Under the pieces are notes generated by a model. It searched no databases. It was not told the DNA's origin and saw only the letters and a program-made list of their open reading frames with translations. This document shows, piece after piece, positions 34,096-44,616 of a stretch of DNA of 64,000 nt. A program made the translations under genes and the position numbers. Each line of letters starts with the position of its first letter. Positions within the stretch are counted from its first letter, which is position 1. The stretch spans positions 448,072,053 through 448,136,052 of the forward strand of contig CM040118.1 in NCBI GenBank assembly GCA_022559845.1. Direction: 5' to 3'. This DNA is from Amorphophallus konjac (taxonomy: Eukaryota; Streptophyta; Magnoliopsida; Alismatales; Araceae).

Positions 34096-35511
34096 TGTTG
34101 GATATAGTGGAATGTCAATCTAGAGGGGGAGGGGGTGAATAGGTTGACCCTTTAAAAACTGATAGTGCAAGATCACACAATTCGTTGAGTATGTTATTTC
34201 TAAATGAGAATGCAGAGTGAATTAATGTAGCAGTCGGACCAACTCAAGCATCTAATCAACACACAAACCACGCAGATGAGAGCAAACCACAGATGAACAC
34301 CAGGTTTTTAAGGTGGTTCGGTCTCCCTATGGAGACCTACGTCCACCCCTCACTTAATCAGTGAGGATCCCTGCTGAGCCTTACAGCTTAGCTAAACAGA
34401 GGAACAATTCCTCACAAACGCTGAGCTCTACAGCTTGGCTTACAAGAGGAACCGGTCCTCTTACCCGCTGACAAACAGCTTATGGGCGAAACCCCAACCC
34501 CTTGATCCAAGCACAGCCCGCTTGATCAAGAAACCTCCCTCTACAATCACTAGTACAAGGGAGAACAGCAGTAATAGAGTTCAAAATAAACTGCAAAACA
34601 TAAAATGGAAAATAGAAAATTGAATGAGTTTCAGATACAAATCAGAGATCTCGAACTCAAAGATCTGAAGGATGAAACTCTTAATCAGCAGGCTTCCTCT
34701 TCCTTGACAATGGGATGTAGAAGGGCTCGCGATGTTGCACTCTTGATGCTCCTTCTATCCTTGATGATGGAATTCTGAAGCTCTTCCTCTTCTTTTTCGT
34801 GGACCAAGCAGCACCAAAGAGGAAGATGATGATTCCCGATCTTCGGCTGTAGAACTCCTTTCCACTGCTACCTTCGACTGCAACCTCTCCCTATTTTCCC
34901 GCGGCTCTCGCCCCTCATGCATGTGAATATTCCCTTGTGGGCCCCTATCAGATTTCCTGGTTGGCCCCAATGATTGTCCTCTCCCCGATGCTTCTGGAAT
35001 CGCGAATGAGAAGAGGCGCGTTCCATTTGTGCTGATGTGGCATTCAATTTATCCATTAGCTGGGGTCCACTAATATGACATGTGACGAAGCCCAGAGGGC
35101 GTCAACCTTGTGTGACTAAGAGGTTAACGCATTTGCATAACATGTAAGAATGTAATGGTTGGAAGCGTTGACGCATGAAGACCCTGCATCAACTCACTGA
35201 ACTGACCTAGAGCCGTCTTTCCTCTGATCATGAACTGATGCGTTGGCGCTGTGCCATCGTAGCGTTAACGCACTGAGCTAAGTCAGTGACTTATTCTTCT
35301 AACTTATTGGACTGAGGCGTGGACGCCTTGAGCACCCTGCGTGGACGCTGTGTGTTCCTTGCAATTCAAGATAACCAAATATATGTATATATGTTAATGA
35401 ACCCATTTCATTATGGAAATTAAATTCAAACATAGATTATCTAAATCATCATGCCTGTTGAACTCAATACCAAATCTCATGGTTGTCATCATCAAAACCA
35501 GGGGCACAACA
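34096..35511 (-). repeat. E 5' LTR (1416 bp)
   Basis: Colinear with 22430-23843. It carries the same hairpin block (about 34303-34353) and word cluster (35098-35350). Confidence 0.95.
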
Positions 35512-35516
35512 TCAAC
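35512..35516 (+). repeat. Target site duplication of E, right copy (TCAAC)
   Basis: Same five bases as 22425-22429. C pol resumes here. Confidence 0.94.
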
Positions 35517-36757
35517 AAGGGGAAGAAGACTGGGTTATTTCGCCTAGTCATGTACCCTACGTGGCTTGCTAACGTCGTCCTGGTACCCAAGGCCTTGGGC
35601 AAATGGTGGATGTGCGTCGACTTCACCGACCTCAACAAAGCCACTCCGAAGGATTGCTACCCGTTACCGAGCATCGATCAACTTGTCAATTCAACCTCGG
35701 GTAACGAACTTCTCAGTTTTCTGGATGCGTATTCGGGTACCACCAGATCCAAATGAATCCGGAAGACACAGAGAAGACCGCCTTCATCACCAACTTCGGC
35801 GTCTATTGCTACACCCGAATACCATTCAGGTTAAAAAATGCCGGAGCCACTTATCAGATGCTAGTCAATCAGATCTTCGAGGATCAAATTGGGCGGAACG
35901 TCGAGGCCAATATTGACGACATGCTCGTGAAATCACCGAAGGCTGAAGACCATTTCACCGACTTGGCCGAGACCTTTTGCACTCTCCAGAGGTACCATAT
36001 GAAGCTCAACCCAGCCATGTGTGCCTTTGGAGTTACGTCTAGGAAATTCCTAGGCTTCTTAGTGACTCAGCGAGGAATCGAGGCCAACCCCGACAAGATC
36101 CAGGCCATCCTAGATATGCGGCCGCCCGTCTGCATCAAAGATGTGCAACGATTGACTGGCCGGATCGCCGTGCTGAACTGCTTCCTGTCCCGGGCGGCGG
36201 AACAATGCCTGCCCTTCTTCAAATTACTAAGAGGGCCAAAATTGGCAGCCTCCATGTTCACATGGGATGAGGAGTGCGGGAAAGCATTCACCAAGCTTAA
36301 GGAGTTTCTGGCATCACCTCCTATGTTATCCAAGCCAGTGCCGGGAGAGACTCTATATCTTTATCTCTCGGCGACACCATCCACAGTAAGTTCGGTCCCA
36401 GCTCGAGACGAATAAGGAATACAGAGGCCTGTCTATTACGTCAGCAAAGTGCTCCTGGATGCCGAGAGAAGGTACCCCGCAATCGAGAAACTCGTGCTAG
36501 CATTGGTAACCACGGTAGAACGCCTTCGACCCTACTTCTAGAGACACTCCATTGTGGTGCTGACCGGTGAGCCCCTGAAGAGAATTTTGGCCCATCCAGA
36601 AGCCTCTGGTCGACTCATCAAGTGGGCAATATTGCTCGGGGCCTATGATATTTCTTACCAGCCCCGCACCACCATCAAAGGACAAGCTCTCACTGATTTC
36701 ATCGCAGAGACCATTGTCCCTCCTGAAGAAACGTCCCAACCTACAGCCGGCCTGGCT
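35512..36757 (+). pseudogene. C reverse transcriptase and first RNase H region
   Basis: Gypsy-type polymerase of the TAT clade, resuming after E. YPTWLANVVLVPKALGKW and MCVDFTDLNKATPKDCYPLP are conserved finger motifs. A single-base frameshift near 35745 breaks the frame after LSFLDAYSG, and it resumes at 35753 with MNPEDTEKTAFIT. The catalytic box reads NIDDMLVKS where the clade has YIDD, so its first residue is replaced while both Asp remain. LGFLVTQRGIEANPDKI and the connection region (LYLYLSATPSTVSSV, RPVYYVSKVLLDAE, RRYPAIEKLVLALV) follow, with stops at about 36413 and 36539. Confidence 0.88.
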
Positions 36758-37123
36758 TGGGACCTTTTCGTGGACGGATCCTCAAACTCAACTGGCAGCG
36801 GAGCTGGCATCCTCATCACGTCCCCGAAAGGTGTCAAGCTTCAGTATGCTCTGAAATTCAACTTCCAGGCATCCAACAACGCCTCCGAGTACGAAGCCCT
36901 GATTTCTGAGGCTAGGATGGCAAAGCGCCTGGGAGCCGAGCGAGTCAACATCTACACCGACTCTCAGTTAGTCGCCAGCCAGATCCATGGAGACTACGAA
37001 GCTCGGGAACCACAGATGGTCAAATACCTTCACCTGGTGAAAGAGATAGCCCGATCATTCGAGAGATTTCAGGTAATCCGAATAGCTCAGGAGGAAAACT
37101 CCCGAGTGGATGCCCTCTCTTGA
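36758..37123 (+). pseudogene. C second, archaeal-type RNase H domain
   Basis: WDLFVDGSSNSTGSGAGILI opens a second RNase H fold. It is followed by ASNNASEYEALI, ERVNIYTDSQLVASQIHG and the closing ENSRVDALS, giving the acidic D-E-D-D set of the archaeal/plant RNase HI type. A second RNase H of this kind beside the gypsy one is a mark of TAT elements, and it supports the placement of C. It is open across the domain and ends at a stop (37121-37123) just after DALS. Confidence 0.85.
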
Positions 37124-38468
37124 TTGGCCTCTTCCATCACCTCAGAAGGGACCCGATCCGTCCTTCTTGAAGAGTTGGACCGACCGAGCGTGGAAACCAG
37201 AGTCGTAGCAACTGTGCAGGCATCACCTGACGACTGGAGGACTCCGTACATAGCCCGGCTAGTCGATTCCTGAGAGCTCGATGACCCTAAGGAGGCCAGG
37301 AGACTCAAGTACCAAGCTCAGCAGTTTGTGTTATTCGACGGCAATCTCTACAGATGATTCTTCGCCGGCCCCCTCCTAAAGTGTCTTGACGCTCCAGAAG
37401 CCCGGCAAGCCATAGAAGAGATACACGAAGGGATCTGTGGATCACACCAAGGGGGGAGGTCGATAGCGAGGATTCTACTACGCCGAGGTTACTGGTGGCC
37501 CACTCTCCAGCGTGACTGCTCCGCATATGGTCGGAAGTGTGACCGCTGCCATAGGTTCGACCATTTGATCCACCAACCAGCCTCGGAGCTCATAACTCTA
37601 ACCGAGCCATACCCCTTCGCTCGGTGGAGGATTGATATCCTCGGTCCATTCCCAATGGCCCGAGCTCAGAAGAAGTTCCTTATCATCGCCATCGACTATT
37701 TCTCCAAGTGGATTGAAGCCGAGGCTCGCCAAGATCATGGAAGTTGTGATGTGGAGTTTTGTGTGGAGGTTGATCATATGTCATTTTGGCATCCCCCGAA
37801 TGATCATGAGCGATAACGGTCAGCAATTTGATAGTGCTTATTTTAAGAATAAGTGTGTCGACATCCATATTCGCAACCACTTCACTTCGGTAGCCCACCC
37901 ACAGGCTAACGGGTTGGTCGAAAATGCCAATAAAACTATCCTCAAAGGCATAAAGACTAGACTCGACAATGCCAAGGGTAATTGGCTTGAGGAATTGCCT
38001 AGCGTACTATGGTAGTACCGAACCACTCCAAGGACCGCCACAGGCGAAACTCCATTCCAGTTAGTATATGGCGCCGAGGCAGTTATCCCCCTAGAGATCG
38101 ATAATCCTTCCCTTTGGGTTATCCACTTCCTGCCCGAGCCTAATGACCAGAAGTTGCTGGAGAACTTGGACCTGGCTGACGAAGTGCGCGAGATCACAAG
38201 GATCCGAGCTATGGAGTATCAGCGGCACATGACCCAATACTATAACGCCCAAGTCTGAGACAGGCAGTTCCAACCTGGAGATCTCGTTCTCAGGAAGGCC
38301 GTAGCCTCTCGACCACTAGAGGCGGTGGGAAAGCTGGCCCCTAACTGGGAAGGCCCCTACCGAGTGGTCGAGACGCTTGGGAAAGGAGCATACCGACTAT
38401 CTACTATGGAAGGACAACCCATTTCTCAGACTTGGAACGCAGCGGCCTTACGAAAATTCTATTTCTGA
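37124..38468 (+). pseudogene. C integrase
   Basis: Gypsy integrase. The zinc-binding part has EEIHEGICGSHQGG and CSAYGRKCDRCHRF (about 37419-37560). The core has WRIDILGPFPMA (first Asp, about 37626) and KFLIIAIDYFSKWIEAE. A frameshift follows in the QDHGS region (near 37735). The next frame has SDNGQQFDS (second Asp) and ANGLVENANKTILKGI (Glu). The C-terminus (GDLVLRKA, GPYRVVETLGKGAYRL) ends at TGA 38466-38468 after ALRKFYF. Stops at about 37123, 37271, 37357, 38013 and 38256 disable it. There is no chromodomain, unlike D and H. Confidence 0.87.
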
Positions 38469-38748
38469 GCATCCATACATGTAAGAAACCAATAAAGACA
38501 CACTTTTATTATGTCAAAAGTTTCGATACATCAGATAGGCCGTAGCCAGTACAATTGCATGAAAAAGGAAAAACTGATACAACACAAGCTGATGGCTCGA
38601 TGCGGACGAAGTTGACAGCTTCAAATCGAGCCACTGACTCCACCTAGTGTGGAAACTGGCTCGGGAAAAGAGGCAACTAACCTAATTTGCTCGGGTAGTT
38701 TGGAAGAGATGGTATCAGTAAAGAAAAACAAGAGAAGGCCTCCCCTAC
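38469..38748 (+). other. C non-coding stretch after pol
   Basis: No gene seen. It contains AATAAAGACACAC just after the pol stop and ends at the D target site CCTAC (38744-38748). C continues at 49022. Confidence 0.7.
38744..38748 (+). repeat. Target site duplication of D, left copy (CCTAC)
   Basis: CCTAC precedes D's first LTR base and is repeated at 49017-49021. Confidence 0.94.
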
Positions 38749-38846
38749 TGTAGCAACCCTGGTAAAATAAAAGGAAGATTTCAAAAAAAAATTAAGTAAG
38801 TAAATGATAAGAACCAAAATGAATAAATAATAAGTCAAATGTAAAT

Positions 38847-40206
38847 AACGCCTCTCAACAAGGCGCGATTTAAAAAAAAATGCCTTCACCTGAGGTGTTA
38901 ATTCAAAAAGTGACGCCTATACCAAAGGGCGTCAAATTTCAAAACGTCCAAAACGAATAAAAGGAAAGGGAAAGAAACGCCCTCTTCTTGGGCGCGAATT
39001 TACAAAAGAAACGGTACAGGTCAAGACGTCAATTAAAATGCACGCCCTAACCTAAGGCGTTAATTGCATTTGTGTTCCATTCGAACCAGGAGACTATCCA
39101 GGGTAAGTTTTAGGATTGGTACATGTTTGGTTGAATATATAAGGACTCTATCAAGGAAATATATCTTCCAATCGAATTCTAACTCCATTGGGATTCCAAA
39201 AATCCTATAAATACCTTTCTAATCGAACCTGTTCGCTATTTTTGGCGAACCGTTCTGCTGCTGCTGTACGTGAAGAACAGGTTATTCTTCTTCCTCTGCC
39301 TTCGGTTATGGATATGAAGAATATTAATGTTCTTCATCTTCTTATTCTGTAGGTTGCCTGTAGCAAGTAGTAACTCTCTTGTCTAGTTGAAGAACGTGGG
39401 CTCTTCATCAACATCCTCTTCATCCGGTTACAGTGAAGAAGGAAGTTGTTGATTCCTCTATGAGCAAAGAAGAAATTTCCTTCATGTGCTCATCTATTGT
39501 CACCTTCGCACCATCTGGAGGCTGCTATTACCTGGCTATTGGATTGCTGTTATCTTTAGAGTTGCCGTTTACACCACTTTCAGGAGACTCTGTTTAGAAC
39601 AGAGTATCAACTTTCTTCACGTAATTTCACCCAGAACATCATCAGGTAGGTTTTCTCAAGAATTGTAGCCCAAACTAGCGTAAAATTTATGCTATTATCA
39701 TCTGTTAGATCATGCATATAGTGTTACTGTGATTTTGATGTTTTCTGTGAAACTTTGGAAAGAGGCGACCCTCTCTAGGGCGCTAATTCAATTTCTGACG
39801 ACTGACAGAAGTGTCGTCAATTCCATATAATTAGTAAATACCCATGTTTAAAAGTTAATATCTATGAAACCTGTAGTTAAATCTAATGCATGATCATATA
39901 TCTCGAATCCTGATATTTTTCTTGTCCTGACCATGTACTTTGTTTTCTTGAAAATTATTATCTTGGAAATTACCACTGTTCAGGGTAAATCCCGGAAAAG
40001 AATGAATTAACGACCTCCAGTAGGTCGTCTTTTATGAAAGTGACGCCCCTGGCTAAGGCGCGTTTTTATCAAAAATACAGAATTAAGAAAATTTCAGCAA
40101 AATAGAAATTTATAATGGACGACTGTTCCTGAAGTCGTCAAATTGAAAATAAACGACCCCGTGAAGGGCGTTAATTTATTAAGTAGTGACTTATGTTAAG
40201 TCGCTA
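38847..40206. repeat. Array of about twelve short stem-loops in D LTR
   Basis: Inverted repeats with 5-7 bp arms and 5-10 nt loops. Examples are GACGCC(tataccaaa)GGGCGTC near 38911, ACGACCT(ccagt)AGGTCGT near 40009, GACGACT(gttcctga)AGTCGTC near 40118 and ACGCCC(taacct)AAGGCGT near 39041. Arm sequences vary around the word GACGCC/GGCGTC while loops are unrelated. The same array is in the 3' LTR (46280-47640). Confidence 0.88.
39205..39212 (+). promoter_or_regulatory. Candidate TATA box, D LTR
   Basis: TATAAATA, kept in the 3' LTR near 46642. The strongest promoter-like box in this LTR. Confidence 0.6.
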
Positions 40207-40250
40207 ATTTCCTGTGTTATTATATTATTTTCTGTGAACCGAGAGTTTCA

Positions 40251-40256
<6 letters not shown>

Positions 40257-40293
<37 letters not shown>
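40257..40293. repeat. TA microsatellite in D 5' LTR
   Basis: (TA)n of about 37 bp; the 3' LTR copy (about 47692-47711) is about half as long. Confidence 0.93.
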
Positions 40294-40295
<2 letters not shown>

Positions 40296-40867
40296 GCACT
40301 ATATACCATCCCGTGAATATAGTCCCATGTTCCACGATGTTTTACCGATTACCCCTCAATTCTCGGTGATAGATGAACCCTCCATCGGACATTCCGTTCC
40401 TTTGGACCGGTAACTTTATCATAGAGACCTCCGTAAGTCTCCTCGTAGCCTTGGATTCCCTCAAGGCCGACCGAGCGGGTTGTACCATAAAAATCATTTA
40501 CACTATTTTGCCATGTCACTCTATAGAAACATGGTAAACCGGCCCTCATGATATGCTATGTGGATATCATGAGAATATTCTTAATGGGATGTGGAAATCA
40601 TGCCATTATTATGATGTTCTTGTGGACCTCAATTCTATATCAAATGACATGACCATCTATATATGGACACTTAATTGTCATGGTACCCAATTAGGGAACC
40701 AACTCCACCCAGTTTTATCGATACTCGTGTTTATATCGTTATTATCATCCTTATACATCAAGTTCAATTTTGAACTCTACTCTATCTTAAATATCCACAA
40801 GCTTTTTCTTGAAATTCCATATTGGCTATACTATAAAGTGGATGTCTAGATCTATCTTTAATGCTGT

Positions 40868-40962
40868 GCATATAAGGGCCCGATCTGGTCCTGGGAGGAG
40901 CACCCAAAAGTACTAGTGCCCATGGGAGTTGTAATGATCACGGTGTCTAGCATTGCACCGAA
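40868..40962 (+). promoter_or_regulatory. LTR block shared by D and H
   Basis: About 95 bp starting TATAAGGGCCCGATCTGG and including GTCCTGGGAGGAGC and ATTGCACCGA. It is found in the D 3' LTR (48285-48379) and, reversed, in H (58778-58868), although the rest of the two LTRs is barely alignable. Confidence 0.8.
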
Positions 40963-41234
40963 GTACTTTCTCTTTTGATCTTTGACATTCCACACTCTCT
41001 CTTTCCTGCGTGCGTGACTTTACTAGCATGGCCCGACACGGACATAGTACTTGCGTGAAATAACCAATAATCTATAAAGTCTCTCATGAATATTTCTTGT
41101 TGAAGACTCGCTTGGATGTTTTACACGACGTGTTATTCTATTGATTAGTTATTTCTACATGCATAGCCATATTACATTTACATGTGATAAATTGTAATTA
41201 CTTAAACCCATTGCTAGTTCTTGAGATATAATTT

Positions 41235-41282
41235 CCTACTGAGCGTTCGCTCACTCAGTGTTTCCCTACTTTTCAGGTAAGT
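41235..41282 (+). promoter_or_regulatory. Conserved LTR hairpin with splice-like CAGGTAAGT
   Basis: CCTACTGAGCGTTCGCTCA gives a 6-bp stem TGAGCG/CGCTCA. After a pyrimidine-rich run comes TTTTCAGGTAAGT. H has the same arrangement at 58527-58575 (minus strand), and D's 3' LTR has it at 48665-48712. Confidence 0.75.
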
Positions 41283-41592
41283 CCGACGACGAGACTCAAT
41301 CGGACAGGGAAGGTCAAGAGTGAAAGAGATTATAGCTTCTCAAAGCGTCAACTAGTCTTGTCTTTTCTATATTTTCTTGAGTCAATTTTGTACTTTTCTT
41401 TTTATTAAGTTTAGCATTTTCAAGGGATTGTAATAGAAATACTTTTGTGAAGGAATAAAAGGATTGGGTTATCTTTACTCTTGTGCATCTCTGATTTGGT
41501 GTCGAATACACTAATACTCTGATTGACATGGTCGATATAAACTCGTCACGCGTCTCCGGGTATCTTCCGCGCTCGGGGCGTGACAGTTTTTG

Positions 41593-41605
41593 TGGTATCA
41601 GAGCC
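41593..41605 (+). promoter_or_regulatory. D primer binding site (initiator Met-tRNA)
   Basis: TGGTATCAGAGCC, 7 nt after the LTR end. Confidence 0.95.
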
Positions 41606-41757
41606 TAGGGTATTCAATTCCTAGGAAACCCAAGTCCAAGGATAAGTCTGAACCTCTAACCAGTGAGATTGGGTAGAACCAAGGGTTAAAGTCAACATAG
41701 AATTAAAAGCCTTTTAAAGCAATAACATACTAATATAGCTATTGTAATTGTAGGACA

Positions 41758-43434
41758 ATGGCTGCCGAACGTGCTCAATGGCGCAACATGCAACGCACTC
41801 TTCAAGGCATGACCCAGGCACTTCAACAAGTGGCATAAGGAGGTGCACATCGTGGAGCAGGAAACCTCCACCAAAGCTTCAAGAACATGAACCCTCCTAA
41901 GTTCATGGGATCCACTTATCCAGATGATGCCGAGCACTGGATCCGAGAGACGAAACGTGTTTTTAGAGTCATGCAATGTTCGGACCAAGAGAAGGTCCTG
42001 TTAGCCACATTTCAACTAGAAAGAGACGCCCGATGCTGGTGGGAGTCGGTAGAAGCCACATTAGATCAAGGACAAGTTACTTGGGAGGAGTTTGTTGAAC
42101 ATTTCAACAATAAATATTTCTCAGATCGAGTTCAAGAGAAGAAAGCCGCTGAATTCGCCGCACTTAAGCAATGATCTTTGTCGGTGGCTGAATATGAAGC
42201 GCAGTTCTCAAGGCTGTCTCGGTACGCTAAACACTTAGTTAGTACTGAGAAGATGAAAGCTCGAAGATTCCTTAATGGGCTCAGGCTCCAATATATCACA
42301 GAACTGGCACCGATGGACATTCAAGTCTATTCGGAGATGGTTCGACGAGCCCAATTACTAGAAGATGCCACGGAACTATCAGATAGAATCCGTGGGAAAG
42401 ACAAGAAGGAGAATGTTACTAGCTCCGGCACCTTCAAACCCAATTTCAAGAAGAGGCCAAGTAATGGAGGTACTCCCTCCCAGGAGCAAAAGTTCAAGAA
42501 GACCAAACCTTTCTCCATCACCACTACACCTTCTAAGGTGCTATGTAAGCACTGTGATAAGGCCGGGCACAAGGCCGAAGAATGTTGGAGGAAACTTGGA
42601 GCATGTCTCCGTTATGGGAGCCGTGATCATCGGATTCCCGACTGTCCCCTACTCAATGATCAAGCCGGTGACGGAAAGCGCCCGGTGACGAAGAATGCTC
42701 GTCTCCAAGCTATTAAGGAGGCGAAACAAGACGAAGGCGGACTAGTAGAAGGTACACTAAAAGCTTGTTCCAAGTCTGCACATGTCTTATTTGATACGGG
42801 TGCATCACATTCTTTTATTTCCAAGAAGTTTGCTGGCCCACTATCTATGGAACCGGAATGGATGAAAATATTTTTATCTACTCCTCTCGAAAATGAAACC
42901 GATATTACTCACCATTATCAAAACTGTGAAGTCTTGGTAAAAGGAAGAAATCTTCCTATCAACCTCATATGTTTAGACCTAAAGGAATATGATGTCATAT
43001 TGGGAGCAGACTGGTTATCTAGGTATCAGGCAACTGTGGATTTCCGTAATAGTAAAGTTACTTTCAAGGACTTTCCAGAACTAGTCTATTCTAGCCCTAA
43101 GAGTCGGAGCAAGTCACCTCTTATTTCGGCTCTCCGAGCTAGCAAGCTAATAAGGAAAGGATGTGCATCTGTCCTTGCATTTGTCACCATTAAGGAGACT
43201 AAGGAGACTAAGCTAGAAGACATCCCAGTTGTGCAAGAATTTCCGGACGTGTTTCCGGAGGATTTGCCTAGATTACCTGCACAAAGAGAAGTGGCCTTCA
43301 CCATCGACTTGGTCCCTGGTGCTGGACCAGTTTCTAAGGCACCATATAGGATGTCCCTTGCCGAACTCAAGGAGCTGAAGGAGCAATTGATGGAACTTCT
43401 CAAGAAGGGATTTATTAGACCAAGCACTTCCCTG
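41758..43434 (+). pseudogene. D gag and protease
   Basis: A single frame starting MAAERAQWRNMQRTLQG (ATG 41758) with stops at 41836 (TAA), 42172 (TGA) and 43435 (TAG). The capsid part has FMGSTYPDDAEHWI, RCWWESVEATLDQG, TWEEFVEHFNNKYF and FLNGLRLQYI (Retrotrans_gag). One intact knuckle CKHCDKAGHKAEEC is followed by a damaged one (CLRYGSRDHRIPDC, second Cys replaced by Tyr). The protease has LFDTGASHSFIS with DTG, and VILGADWLSRYQATVDF. The frame then enters the polymerase lead-in (QEFPDVFPEDLP). It would make the particle and process the polyprotein. Confidence 0.92.
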
Positions 43435-44616
43435 TAGGGAGCACATGTGCTATTTGTAAAGAAGAAAGATGGATCCATGAGGTTATGCATCGACTATCGA
43501 CAGTTGAATCATCTCACTATCAAGAACAAGTATCCACTGCCGAGAATCGATGAGTTATTTGATCAAATATCTGGATCCATGTATTTTTCGAAGATTAATC
43601 TCAGGTTGGGATATCACCAACTAAGGATCAAAGATGAGGACATTTATAAGACCGCGTTCAGAAGCAGGTATGGGAACTATGAATTTGTTGTTATGCCTTT
43701 TGGACTAACGAATGCCCCTGCTGCCTTTATGCAGTTGATGAATAGTATATTCAGGCCTCATCTAGATCAATTCATAGTGGTTTTCATTGATGATATACTG
43801 ATCTATTCAAAGACCAAGGAAGAGCACGAGGAGCATTTGAGAATAGCATTACAAATATTGAGGATGAATCAGTTATATGCAAAGCTCAACAAATGTGAAT
43901 TTTGGTTAGGAGAAGTAGCTTTCTTGGGGCATGTTATATCAAAAGACGGTTTATCCGTAGATCCATCAAAGGTTGAAGCTGTAAGGAATTGGGAAAGACC
44001 GACCAATGCTAGCGAGATCCGTAGTTTCTTGGGTCTTGCGGGCTACTATCGGCGATTCATCAAGGATTTCTCCAAGATAGCCATACCACTCACTAAGCTA
44101 ACTCGCAAGGAGATACGTTATGAATGGAGTGAGGAATGTGAAAGAAGCTTCCAAGCTCTCAAAGATCATCTAACTACTGCCCCGGTTTTAGCTTTACCAA
44201 TTGAAGGCGAGAGATTCGAAATATATACCGATGCATCTGGCATTGGCCTCGGATGTGTTTTAATACAACAAGGGAAGGTTATAGCCTACTCTTCTCTCCA
44301 ATTGAAGAAACACGAGGAGAACTACCTAGTTCATGATTTAGAATTGGTTGCGGTAGTATTTGCACTGAAGATATGGAGACATTATCTGTACGGAGTGCAG
44401 TTTATTGTATACTCTGACCATAAAAGTCTTAAGTATCTCTTCTCTCAGAAGGAATTGAATATGAGGCAAAGACGTTGGTTAGAATATCTTAAGGACTTCG
44501 ACTTCACTATACAATATCATCCTGGAAAGGGTAATCCTGTAGCCGATGCCCTCAGTCGAAAGTCGAGAGCACTATTAGCCAATTGTATGATTCAGGAGTG
44601 GAAGTTGCTAAAATAA
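43435..44616 (+). pseudogene. D reverse transcriptase and RNase H
   Basis: Continues the gag-protease frame after the TAG at 43435-43437, probably an altered Trp codon. [18 protein letters not shown] and [12 protein letters not shown] are standard gypsy motifs. The motif A sequence reads [12 protein letters not shown], so the first catalytic Asp is Asn here. [17 protein letters not shown] and [10 protein letters not shown] follow. RNase H has [41 protein letters not shown] and [10 protein letters not shown]. The frame ends at TAA 44614-44616. With the motif A change the polymerase is predicted inactive, independent of the stops. Confidence 0.93.

Larger units (their letters stand above)
22430..35511 (-). 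mobile_element. Element E: complete Sirevirus with extra ORF (13,082 bp)
   Basis: Two 1.4-kb LTRs (22430-23843 and 34096-35511) differ at roughly 25-30 positions by eye, about 98% identity. The initiator-Met primer site is beside the right LTR and the polypurine tract beside the left, so the element reads on the minus strand. Order: gag, protease, integrase, reverse transcriptase, RNase H, a 2-kb spacer and an extra ORF in the env-like position. It splits C's pol between protease and reverse transcriptase. Confidence 0.96.
38749..41585 (+). repeat. D 5' LTR (2837 bp)
   Basis: TGTAGCAACC...GCGTGACA. The contents in order are a hairpin array (38847-39063), TATAAATA at 39205, more hairpins (39765-39815, 40007-40206), a TA microsatellite (40257-40293), a block shared with H (40868-40962), and the TGAGCGTTCGCTCA hairpin with CAGGTAAGT (41235-41282). 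Confidence 0.95.

Noticed and set aside
22767..34623. Matching 62-codon frames in the E LTRs (22767-22955 and 34435-34623)
   Set aside because: LTR duplication; no coding support.
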